64,000 bases of DNA from positions 1 to 64,000 of the forward strand of contig CAIYOY010000383.1 in NCBI GenBank assembly GCA_903927905.1, read 5' to 3'. Below the pieces are notes generated by a model. That model saw only the letters and a program-made list of their open reading frames with translations, did not search any database and was not told the origin of the DNA. This DNA is from an uncultured Verrucomicrobiales bacterium. Lineage in GTDB: Bacteria; Verrucomicrobiota; Verrucomicrobiia; Limisphaerales; Palsa-1400. A program made the position numbers and the translations under genes. Of the stretch, positions 26,731-35,161 are shown piece by piece (position 1 is the stretch's first letter; each line of letters starts with the position of its first letter).

Positions 26731-28173
26731 TCACTTTCCAATACAAAACTGACTGAAGATCGAATCCAACAAATCTTCCGTGGTGGTTTTTCCGACGATT
26801 TCACCCACCGCATTGACGGCGATGCGGAGGTCAACGGCGGCGAGGTCGAGGCTGATATTTTGGCGCAAGGCGGTGGCGGTGCGTTCGACGCCGATGCGCG
26901 CGCGGTTCAAGGCTTCTTGATGGCGGGCGTTGATCATCACTTGCAACATCTCGGAATGGATTTCTCCGGCCCAGACCAATTGTTTGATGGCGTCTTTCAG
27001 ATCTTCCAAGCCTTTGCCGGTCAGGCAGCAGAGGCGTATGGTGGCGGGAGTGGCTTTTTGACTAAAATCCTCACCTCTCCCCGGCCCTCTCCCCTCCATC
27101 GGATGGAGCGGAGAGGGAGAAGATGTTAAGGCCGGCAATGTCAGACGAGTGGGCAGATCGGTTTTATTTTGGACGAGGATGCGTTTTTTGGCGGAAAATT
27201 CGGCGAGAAGCTTTTCGTCGGAAGCGGAAAGGGGTTCGGAACCATCCAGCACATGCAAAATGAGTTCGGCGGCATCAAGGCTTTGGCGGCTGCGGCGGAT
27301 GCCTTCGATCTCGATTTCATCGGCTGAATCGCGCAGGCCAGCGGTGTCTATGAAAACGATGGGCAACCCTCGGATGTTGGCCGTTTCCTCGATGGTATCG
27401 CGCGTGGTGCCGGGAATGGGCGAAACGATGGCGCGATCGCGACCGAGTAATTGATTCAGGAGGCTGGATTTGCCCACGTTGGGTCTGCCGACAATCGCCG
27501 CGCGGATGCCTCGGCGCAAAATTTGGCCTTCATTGGCCGTGCGCAGCAATTCCGCCATGAATTTTTCCGCTGCGCGCAATTTTTCGATCAACTTGTCTTT
27601 GGTGTCCGGCGCGATGTCTTCATCGGGAAAATCTATGTGCGCTTCGACGTGCGCGAGGACTTTAATCAGGTCATCGCGCAAAAGATTGATGCGTTGAGAA
27701 AGTTTGCCGGCGAGTTGCTCGTTGGCGGCGGCGAGGGCGAGTTCGGTGCGGGAATGGATCAGGTCGGCCACGGCTTCTGCCTGGGTGAGATCAATCCGGC
27801 CATTGAGAAAAGCGCGGCGGGTAAATTCGCCGGGTTGGGCCAGGCGTGCGCCGTTTTCCAAAAGCGTTTCCAAAACCATCTTGGCCGGGAGCAATCCACC
27901 GTGACAGGCGATCTCCACCACATCCTCACGGGTAAAAGTGCGCGGGGCGCGCATGACACTGAGCAGCACTTCATCCACCACTTGGCCGCGATGGATAATT
28001 TTCCCGAAATGAATGGTGTGGGTCGCGGCGGCGGTCGGCTTTTGTGAAAACTTACCAGCCGGTTGGAAACAAGCCTCAGCAATAGCAAGCGAGTGAGGTC
28101 CCGAAACACGCAGCACAGCCAGCCCACCTTCTCCCAAAGGGGTAGCGATAGCGGCGATAGTTTCGGTAAACAT
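26731..28173 (-). CDS. mnmE: tRNA modification GTPase MnmE (TrmE)
   Basis: TIAAIATPLGEGGLAVLRVSG; GRPNVGKSSLLNQLLGRDRAIVSPIPGTTRDTIEE; C-terminal CIGK. Confidence 0.95.
   Translation of the reverse strand: MFTETIAAIATPLGEGGLAVLRVSGPHSLAIAEACFQPAGKFSQKPTAAATHTIHFGKIIHRGQVVDEVLLSVMRAPRTFTREDVVEIACHGGLLPAKMVLETLLENGARLAQPGEFTRRAFLNGRIDLTQAEAVADLIHSRTELALAAANEQLAGKLSQRINLLRDDLIKVLAHVEAHIDFPDEDIAPDTKDKLIEKLRAAEKFMAELLRTANEGQILRRGIRAAIVGRPNVGKSSLLNQLLGRDRAIVSPIPGTTRDTIEETANIRGLPIVFIDTAGLRDSADEIEIEGIRRSRQSLDAAELILHVLDGSEPLSASDEKLLAEFSAKKRILVQNKTDLPTRLTLPALTSSPSPLHPMEGRGPGRGEDFSQKATPATIRLCCLTGKGLEDLKDAIKQLVWAGEIHSEMLQVMINARHQEALNRARIGVERTATALRQNISLDLAAVDLRIAVNAVGEIVGKTTTEDLLDSIFSQFCIGK
27069..27131. 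repeat. Palindromic repeat inserted in frame in mnmE
   Basis: CCTCACCTCTCCCCGGCCCTCTCCCCTCCATCGGATGGAGCGGAGAGGGAG hairpin; related copy at 34989-35022. Confidence 0.8.
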
Positions 28174-28176
28174 ATT

Positions 28177-28360
28177 CAGTCGAAAGTCGAGGGTCGAGGG
28201 TCGAGAGCCGGAGAAGCAAGCTGCACGACGAAGGCCGAGAGTCGAGAGTCGAGAGCTAGAGACGGAAATGCCGTCCACTTTTCAAATCGAACGCTGTTTT
28301 TCATATTTTATTGAGCATTTCTGGCTCTCGACACTCGACCTTCGCCCCTCGACTACTCCC
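28177..28360. repeat. GTCGAGR period-7 repeat blocks with an inverted copy
   Basis: CAGTCGA AAGTCGA GGGTCGA GGGTCGA ...; inverted arms 28192-28209 and 28323-28340 (17/18). Confidence 0.85.
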
Positions 28361-28625
28361 GATGCCCGTGACAGTTTCCGGCGGCGTTTTCAGCATCGCG
28401 CCCTTCGAGCCAAAGGCGCGCTTTTTGATAACTTTTTTTGTGCAAATAATGGAGCAAATCAGGCGCGGTTTTGGGCGGGAGCTGTTTCGTCAGCTCTTCC
28501 AATCGGGTAAAAATCGGGAGCAAATTGGGCTTTGGATTGCTTGTAGCCATCTGCGCCACAGTGCTTTCCAACTCCAGCAAGGTCTTGAGAATGTCGTTTT
28601 CAGTTTGAGTCATAGAATCATGCAA
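28353..28625 (-). CDS. Small hypothetical protein
   Basis: ORF MTQTENDILKTLLELESTVAQMATSNPKPNLLPIFTRLEELTKQLPPKTAPDLLHYLHKKSYQKARLWLEG, plausible helical composition. Confidence 0.5.
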   Translation of the reverse strand: MHDSMTQTENDILKTLLELESTVAQMATSNPKPNLLPIFTRLEELTKQLPPKTAPDLLHYLHKKSYQKARLWLEGRDAENAAGNCHGHRE

Positions 28626-28772
28626 GGCTGTTGCCCCAATTGACGGCGTTTCTATCGCCCGCCAAGCAAATTAAAACAAGAAAAATCGCTTCATCAGCCA
28701 GAAAAGCGTGGCCAAATCTGCATTAACCCTGTAAAGTTACTCACTCTGAAGAAAATAGACAGAAAAGTAACA

Positions 28773-30602
28773 ATGGAAAAACTTTCCCAGACGGCTTCCT
28801 TTTTAGGAATCGAATGTGGGGGGACACGCAGTATTGCCCTTTTGGCTCCCGGCGGCGACCGGCCTTGTATTCGGGCGGAATTTGGCCCGTGCAACCTCCG
28901 CTTGATCACCGATGATCAACTGGCAGAACACTTTACGAAGATCAGCGGTTTGCAAACCAAAGGCACCCCCAACCTCACCGGCATCGCCATTGGCATTGCT
29001 GGCGCCCGCACTGAAGCCGATCGCGCCCGCATCCGCGCCGCTGCCGCCAAAGTCTGGCCCAAGGTCCCGTGTTACGCCACTAACGACCTCGAAACTGCTT
29101 TGGTCGCTGCCGAAAATAACGGTGAATCACAGCCAGCCGCCCGCATTTTGGTTCTTAGCGGCACCGGTTCTTGTTGCTTTGGCCGGACCAGTGCCAAGAA
29201 GACCCTCCGCTATGGCGGTTGGGGGCACCTTTTGGGCGATAAAGGCAGCGGTTACGAAATCGGTTTGCGCGGATTGAAAGCTTCGGTTCACTATTTGGAT
29301 CGCGATGGCAAATGGTCCTTACTCGGCCAGCATCTATTGCACGCCCTGCTCTTGAACGATCCGAACGATTTCATTGATTGGGCCAAGAATGCCGATAAAT
29401 CGGAAATCGCCGCTCTGGCGGTTCATGTTTTTGCCGCGGCGGCCAAGGGTGATAAAATTGCCAAAGATATTTTGGAAGCCGCTGCCGCCAGTTTGGCACA
29501 GGATGGCGCGGATTGCGCCAGCCGCCTGGTCAAACGCGGCGCGCCCGTGGAATTTATTTTGTCCGGCAGCGTGCTGCTGAAGCAACCGGGCTTCGCCAAG
29601 CAGGTGGGCAAGAAATTGGTCAAGCTTTGGCCGAACGCCACGGTCATTCCGTTGGAACGCGAAAGTATTTGGGGCGCGATTGAATTGGCCCGCGAACATT
29701 TCGCCGGCAAAAAACAGTTGACACAACCGGAAGGGGTGGTTCTGCACCGTGGAGAAATCGACGCGGCCATTGTGCCTGTTTCCAAGGCTTTATCGCCGAC
29801 CGAACAACGCAATCCCCGCTCGGCCAAACTCGATCGTCTGCCGCTGGCCAAAGCCATCCAGTTGATGATCGAGGAAGACGCCAATATCCCGAAGGCTTTA
29901 AACAAGGAGAAGCGTCACATCGAACGGACTGTCGCCCTGATCGTCCACTCCTTCAAATGCGGTGGACGGCTGTTTTACATCGGCGCCGGCACCAGCGGAC
30001 GGCTCGGGGTTTTGGATGCGTCGGAATGTCCGCCCACTTTCCGGACGCCGCCCGACCGGGTGCAGGGCATCATCGCCGGCGGCCAGACCGCGCTGTGGCG
30101 CGCCGCCGAGGGCGCGGAAGACGATTCGTTGGCCGGAGCATCGGCGATTGATTATCGTGGTGTCAACAAACGCGATGTGGTCATCGGCATTGCCACCAGC
30201 GGACGGACACCTTATGTCTGGGGCGCATTGGCCGCCGCCAAGAAGCGTGGAGCCAAAACGGTTTTGCTTTGTTTTAATCCGCATCTCGATATTCCCGCCG
30301 CCAGCAAGCCTGACGTGGTCATCGCTCCTGATGTCGGCCCGGAAGTCCTGACCGGTTCAACCCGTCTCAAAGCCGGCACCGCCACCAAACTGGTCTTGAA
30401 CATCCTGACCACTGTTTCGATGGTGCGCATGGGCAAAGTCGTCAGCAACTTGATGGTGGATCTGAACGCCTCCAACAAGAAGCTGCGCGAACGCGCCATC
30501 CGCATTGTCCAAGCCATCACCGGAGCCAATGCCACCGCCGCGCACGCGGCCCTGGAAAAATCCAAGTGGATCGTCAAAACGGCCTGTCAACGGTTGCGGT
30601 AA
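28773..30602 (+). CDS. murQ: BadF/NAGK-type sugar kinase fused to N-acetylmuramic acid 6-phosphate etherase
   Basis: N-term FLGIECGGTRS...LSGTGSCCFG...GGWGHLLGDKGSGYEIG; C-term FYIGAGTSGRLGVLDASECPPTF. Confidence 0.9.
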   Translation: MEKLSQTASFLGIECGGTRSIALLAPGGDRPCIRAEFGPCNLRLITDDQLAEHFTKISGLQTKGTPNLTGIAIGIAGARTEADRARIRAAAAKVWPKVPCYATNDLETALVAAENNGESQPAARILVLSGTGSCCFGRTSAKKTLRYGGWGHLLGDKGSGYEIGLRGLKASVHYLDRDGKWSLLGQHLLHALLLNDPNDFIDWAKNADKSEIAALAVHVFAAAAKGDKIAKDILEAAAASLAQDGADCASRLVKRGAPVEFILSGSVLLKQPGFAKQVGKKLVKLWPNATVIPLERESIWGAIELAREHFAGKKQLTQPEGVVLHRGEIDAAIVPVSKALSPTEQRNPRSAKLDRLPLAKAIQLMIEEDANIPKALNKEKRHIERTVALIVHSFKCGGRLFYIGAGTSGRLGVLDASECPPTFRTPPDRVQGIIAGGQTALWRAAEGAEDDSLAGASAIDYRGVNKRDVVIGIATSGRTPYVWGALAAAKKRGAKTVLLCFNPHLDIPAASKPDVVIAPDVGPEVLTGSTRLKAGTATKLVLNILTTVSMVRMGKVVSNLMVDLNASNKKLRERAIRIVQAITGANATAAHAALEKSKWIVKTACQRLR

Positions 30603-30636
30603 AACTAATCGGCCTTGTCCGGTTGTTGCCGGGGGC

Positions 30637-31887
30637 TCAATTATTTTCCTTGGGAGTAACCAGCGGGCCGGACTTCACCTTGTCCACCTGATTCGTCGGC
30701 TTCGTCTTGAAGGCCGAGCGCAATAGCCAGTGGCGTTTCAAACCTTCCACCAAGCCATCAGTATGAACGATGGCGTCAGAAATGTTTTTCACCAGATTCG
30801 TGTTGGCCGCGACTTGCGTGTTCAAGTTGCTGGTCAGGCTGGCCAGGTTGATGAGCGATTGATCCAGTTCGGTCGCCAGCGTGGTCAAGTTGGTGTCGGC
30901 GCTGTCAAGCGTGGCGTGGGCGGAAGTCAGGGTGTCGTTGGCTTTGGCCAGGGTTTGTTCCAATTGCGCGTGGAGATTGGTCGGAATCAACCACTCGCCC
31001 AGCGAACCATGCGGGTCGCGCAAGTTGGCGGTGATGACGTTGAGATTCGAGACGACCGTTTGCGCATTGAGCATGGTGGCTTGAGCCGTGGCGGCGGCAC
31101 CACTGGCATTGGTCAACAAACCGGACACTTGATTGGTTAACCTCAGGAAATTGGGCAAGGCCGCCTCGACCGCCGAAACCAGGGCTTCCAGGCGCTCGGT
31201 CAGGGCCGCAGATTCGAGCGGAGCGATCCAGTAAGGTTTCGCCCCGGCGAGGTTGGTGTAAAAATGTTCCGGTTGTTCCTTGATGATTTTGTTCAAGGCG
31301 TTGGTGGCTTCCAGGGCGATGGTATGAGGATTGTATTCAGCGTCTTCGGTGTTGGCCTCCTCCGCTTTCTTGTCCTTTTCCAAAATTTGCTCGGACAGTT
31401 TTTTATACTCATCACGAACCGCCGAGTGGATCAAAACGGAGACATTGCCATTGGTGTCCGTTCGGACCGTCGCATCGCCGGTTTGTCCTTTGACGATTTC
31501 CAGATAACGATTGCCGAGGAAATCCGAAGGGGCCACCCGCACGCGTGAATCCAACCAGATGTATCCGTAGTACGGCTCTTTGATCCAAAAGGAAACGGTC
31601 ACGCCATAATAGGCATCGGGCGGCTCAGTATCGATCTTGGTGATTTCACCGACGTCAAACCCCATGAGTTTTACCGTGTTGCCGACCTTGATGCCGGTGG
31701 CGTTGTTCAGGCTGGTGGAATATTTCACCTTGGTGTCGAACCACCCCTTGCTTTGAGCGCGATTATGCAGATAGTAGGCAAAGCCGGCGATGAGAATGAC
31801 GGTGGCTAAAATGATGAACCAGCCGACGGCGCGTTCCACCCGGCTGAGCCGGGTGCGCAATTGCGGAGTTAAGTCTTGTAGAGCCAT
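30637..31887 (-). CDS. MlaD/MCE-family substrate-binding protein
   Basis: Single N-terminal TM; YSTSLNNATGIKVGNTVKLMGFDVGEI MCE motif. Confidence 0.85.
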   Translation of the reverse strand: MALQDLTPQLRTRLSRVERAVGWFIILATVILIAGFAYYLHNRAQSKGWFDTKVKYSTSLNNATGIKVGNTVKLMGFDVGEITKIDTEPPDAYYGVTVSFWIKEPYYGYIWLDSRVRVAPSDFLGNRYLEIVKGQTGDATVRTDTNGNVSVLIHSAVRDEYKKLSEQILEKDKKAEEANTEDAEYNPHTIALEATNALNKIIKEQPEHFYTNLAGAKPYWIAPLESAALTERLEALVSAVEAALPNFLRLTNQVSGLLTNASGAAATAQATMLNAQTVVSNLNVITANLRDPHGSLGEWLIPTNLHAQLEQTLAKANDTLTSAHATLDSADTNLTTLATELDQSLINLASLTSNLNTQVAANTNLVKNISDAIVHTDGLVEGLKRHWLLRSAFKTKPTNQVDKVKSGPLVTPKENN

Positions 31888-31893
31888 GATTTT

Positions 31894-31921
31894 ATTGCGG
31901 ATTGCAGATTGCGGATTGGGG
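31894..31921. repeat. Period-7 tandem repeat; exact reverse complement of 16561-16585
   Basis: ATTGCGG ATTGCAG ATTGCGG ATTGGGG. Confidence 0.9.
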
Positions 31922-31942
31922 AATAAACGTTGAATATTTCAT

Positions 31943-32701
31943 TTAAGTTTCCTCTGAGGGCAGGTCGTAGATGTCATCAAGATTTTTCAATTCATTGCGT
32001 CCACCGACGACTTGCCATCGTTGATCGCGGAGCAGGGCGAATTGCCGGCCGGAATCGGACCACGGCGCGACATCGTTGGTGGCGACGACCAACGTGGTTT
32101 TTTTGGCCGATAGTTGCGCGAGAAAATCGAGCCACCACCGGCGATGTTTCGGTTCCAGCCCGGCCAGAGGCTCGTCCAACAATAACAATTCCGGTTGGAG
32201 CGCGAGGGCACGGGCCAGGCCGACGCGTTGCCGCCAGTTAATTCCCAGGTTGGAAGTGGTGCTTTTGGCAAATTCCGCCAAGCCGGTCAATTCGAGCAAT
32301 TGTTCGACCACGGCGGGAATTTTTTCTTCTTCACCAAGGCCGTGATATTGCAATGGCAGGGCGACATTCTCGGCCACGGTCAGATGGGAAAACATGCGTC
32401 CGCCGTTTTTGAAAACCAGCCCCGTGCGGAGACGTTGTTTGAGCAGTTCATCTTCGTCCAAGGCATAAAGATCCTGCCCAAAAATCCGAAACTCGCCCGC
32501 CGCCGGGCGTTGCAAACCGGCGGTGGTCGCCAGCAAATCGCTTTTGCCCGAGGCATGAGCGCCGCCGATGACCCAAAATTCGCCGCCTCCCACTTTCCAA
32601 TCCATGCCCTTGATTTGCACTTGGGCAGTTTGCAGTGAGGTCACATCGGCCTGGATGGCCTCAATCAATGGAGCATGGTTGGCGATGTTTTCCACAATCA
32701 A
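31943..32701 (-). CDS. ABC transporter ATP-binding protein (MlaF-like)
   Basis: GGAHASGKSDLLATTAGL (Walker A-like), GINWRQRVGLARALALQPELLLLDEPLAGLEP. Confidence 0.85.
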   Translation of the reverse strand: MIVENIANHAPLIEAIQADVTSLQTAQVQIKGMDWKVGGGEFWVIGGAHASGKSDLLATTAGLQRPAAGEFRIFGQDLYALDEDELLKQRLRTGLVFKNGGRMFSHLTVAENVALPLQYHGLGEEEKIPAVVEQLLELTGLAEFAKSTTSNLGINWRQRVGLARALALQPELLLLDEPLAGLEPKHRRWWLDFLAQLSAKKTTLVVATNDVAPWSDSGRQFALLRDQRWQVVGGRNELKNLDDIYDLPSEET

Positions 32702-33582
32702 ATGGCCAGGTAAAAAATGATGAACAAAGCGTCAAGCAAAACGGCGGCGACAACGCATTTGACCACGGCGCGGGTGGTGGCGCCGGAAACTTCCTCCAAT
32801 TGCAACGGTTGCGCCAGGCCTTCATACGAGGTGACGAGGGCGATGATGACGCCGAAGGAACACGTCTTGAGCGCCAGCAGGACAAAATCTTCCCAGAGCA
32901 ACGCGCCGGCCAGTTGTTTAAAATAATCGCCGGGCAGAATCGGCACTTCTTGCAAGAAGGCGAACAGGTAACCGCTGATCAAGGCGAACAGAATCAGATA
33001 GATGGTCAGGGCGAAAGTGGCCAGCGCCAACCCGATGACCCGCGGGACCACGAGATAATGCACCGGATCAATCCCGAGCGCCTCCAGTGCTTCCACTTCA
33101 CCCAGAGCGCGCGCCGTGCCCAGCTCAATGACGTTGGCCGTGCCGATGCGGGCAAGAACCAGGAGGGCGGCGAGAATCGGGCCAAGCTCCCGCACGACCA
33201 CTGTCACCATCACGGTGCCGAGCAAATTTTGTACTCCAAAACGGCTGGTGAGAAAAACTGTCTGACCAATGACCACCAGGCCCAAAGCCGCCGCCAGAAA
33301 AATAACCATGGGCATCAGGCGCACTCCCGCCCGGGTGATCTGCTTGCGGATCAATGGATGGATCAACGATCGGGAATCATTATATTTGGTCACCGCAACC
33401 CCCAACGTGATCAACAAAAACGCCGTCAACCCCCGAACCGTCTCAATAAACCGAAAGACCTTATGCCCCACAGACGACATAAAAGAGCGCGGCAGCGTGC
33501 CGAAGGCGGGAACCTTCGGAAACTCGACTGCTGGCAAATTATTTGGCACAAGAAAGATTAATCCATCAATCGGAGGCTTCAA
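32698..33582 (-). CDS. ABC transporter permease (MlaE family)
   Basis: MVTVVVRELGPILAALLVLARIGTANVIELGTARALGEVEALEALGIDPVHYLVVPRVIGL. Confidence 0.9.
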   Translation of the reverse strand: MKPPIDGLIFLVPNNLPAVEFPKVPAFGTLPRSFMSSVGHKVFRFIETVRGLTAFLLITLGVAVTKYNDSRSLIHPLIRKQITRAGVRLMPMVIFLAAALGLVVIGQTVFLTSRFGVQNLLGTVMVTVVVRELGPILAALLVLARIGTANVIELGTARALGEVEALEALGIDPVHYLVVPRVIGLALATFALTIYLILFALISGYLFAFLQEVPILPGDYFKQLAGALLWEDFVLLALKTCSFGVIIALVTSYEGLAQPLQLEEVSGATTRAVVKCVVAAVLLDALFIIFYLAI

Positions 33583-33701
33583 GGGAGGATTTTGCGATAT
33601 TGTTTGTCACGTTTTCCTGTTCGGCGGACACTTATAAGGGTGAAGGAAACAACACATTTACAAATTAACAGTTGTATCCGGCCGGTGCGGACTCGTAATT
33701 T

Positions 33702-34070
33702 ATGATTGTGATGCGGCGGAGCATTTTCATGGCAATGATTTTCAGTTTGTTTCTGGCGGCTTGCGGTCGCAATTCCGCCGCGTTGCCGCCGGCCAACCCG
33801 GAACAATTGCGCCTCGATTGCATTCATTTGCTTAGTCAGCCGGAAGGCGAAATAGCATCGGACAAATGGGCCAGATCCATCACGGCCTTGAAACCGTTGG
33901 AGGTCTCCCGCGACGCCGATCACATCGTCATCACGCAACAGCACGAGGACGGGCGGTTCAGCCGGGGTTACTATGTTTATGCCGATCCCCAGACGATTCC
34001 ACCGGGCAAAGGGGTCTGGATCCAAAAGACCGAGTGGAAAGGCATTTATATTTATAAGACGCAATACTGA
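33702..34070 (+). CDS. Small putative lipoprotein
   Basis: MAMIFSLFLAACGR lipobox-like. Confidence 0.55.
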   Translation: MIVMRRSIFMAMIFSLFLAACGRNSAALPPANPEQLRLDCIHLLSQPEGEIASDKWARSITALKPLEVSRDADHIVITQQHEDGRFSRGYYVYADPQTIPPGKGVWIQKTEWKGIYIYKTQY

Positions 34071-34928
34071 GTGAAACGAACCGAGACAAATCAAAACAAA
34101 GTGAGACAAAGCGAGACAAGGCGCGGGTTCACGCTGATTGAACTGCTGGTGGTCATCGCCATCATCGGGATTCTCGCCGCTTTGCTCTTGTCCGCCCTGG
34201 CGACGGCCAAAGACAAGGGGGTGCGCACGGCCTGTCTCAACAATCAAAAACAAATCTGCCTGGGCGGGCAGATTTATGCGGACGACGACAAAAAACACGC
34301 GTTCAACGGCACCGCCAATTTCAAGGAAGACGACTTGAACTGGGCATTCCCCGCGTATGTGCCCAACTTGAAAACGTTCACCTGCCCCGCCACCCAGAAT
34401 AAATTAGTTGACAGTCGCCAGCCCGTTCCGGCCGTTTATCCCACGCCCGGCGAAGATTGGAGCGGGATGACTTACAGCGAACGGCTTCACGGCAACACTT
34501 TCATCGTGCCCGATCTCCAGCAAATCAATCCCGACGGCCGCGTCGGAACCTCCGGCGGCACCAGTTATGAAATGGCCGGCTATTTGCACGGCTCGTGGTC
34601 ATTGAACGAAAATAATGTCCGCAAAACCCAGTCCACGGTGACCGGTTACATTTACCAACTGGACAACAGCGGCGGTGAGTTTGCCGAATTTAATTTCCTC
34701 GGCCAAGCCGGCGGCCCGGCGGATATGTGGACTTGTTACGATGCGGACGATCCCGGCTTCGGCGATGACAGCCGACCGAATAATGATTATCCCGATCCGG
34801 GCGATAACCACGGAATACGCGGGGAGAACGTCGGTTTTTGCGATGGCCATGCCATCTGGGTGCCGCGAAGCGGTTATCTGCGCAGTTGGTTTCGCGGGAC
34901 GGATGAGAGTCACCAGCCGATCCAATAA
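34071..34928 (+). CDS. Prepilin-type N-terminal cleavage/methylation domain protein
   Basis: [31 protein letters not shown]...[16 protein letters not shown] start. Confidence 0.88.
   Translation: MKRTETNQNKVRQSETRRGFTLIELLVVIAIIGILAALLLSALATAKDKGVRTACLNNQKQICLGGQIYADDDKKHAFNGTANFKEDDLNWAFPAYVPNLKTFTCPATQNKLVDSRQPVPAVYPTPGEDWSGMTYSERLHGNTFIVPDLQQINPDGRVGTSGGTSYEMAGYLHGSWSLNENNVRKTQSTVTGYIYQLDNSGGEFAEFNFLGQAGGPADMWTCYDADDPGFGDDSRPNNDYPDPGDNHGIRGENVGFCDGHAIWVPRSGYLRSWFRGTDESHQPIQ
34081..34120. repeat. Period-10 tandem repeat encoding prepilin leader peptide
   Basis: CCGAGACAAA TCAAAACAAA GTGAGACAAA GCGAGACAAG. Confidence 0.8.
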
Positions 34929-35088
34929 GGTAGTGTCCTAATTTAAAAAGCGAAGACAAAGTCAGCGCTACGCGGAGAGATTACTCGACCTCACCCCGGC
35001 CCTCTCCTCCGAGGAGGGAGAATTTATCGCCGTCGCGGTTAGCATTTTATGCGGGCTGCCTATTTAAACATCAAATTAGGACACTATC
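34929..35088. mobile_element. 160-bp MITE-like element with 16-bp TIRs and 8-bp TSD
   Basis: GGTAGTGTCCTAATTT ... AAATTAGGACACTATC (15/16), flanked by TCCAATAA at 34921-34928 and 35089-35096. Confidence 0.9.
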
Positions 35089-35161
35089 TCCAATAACGAA
35101 GCATTGGCAATGGGCGGTTTTTGGGTTTAAATGACGGGGCGCGCACCCAACGCGCACTAAA

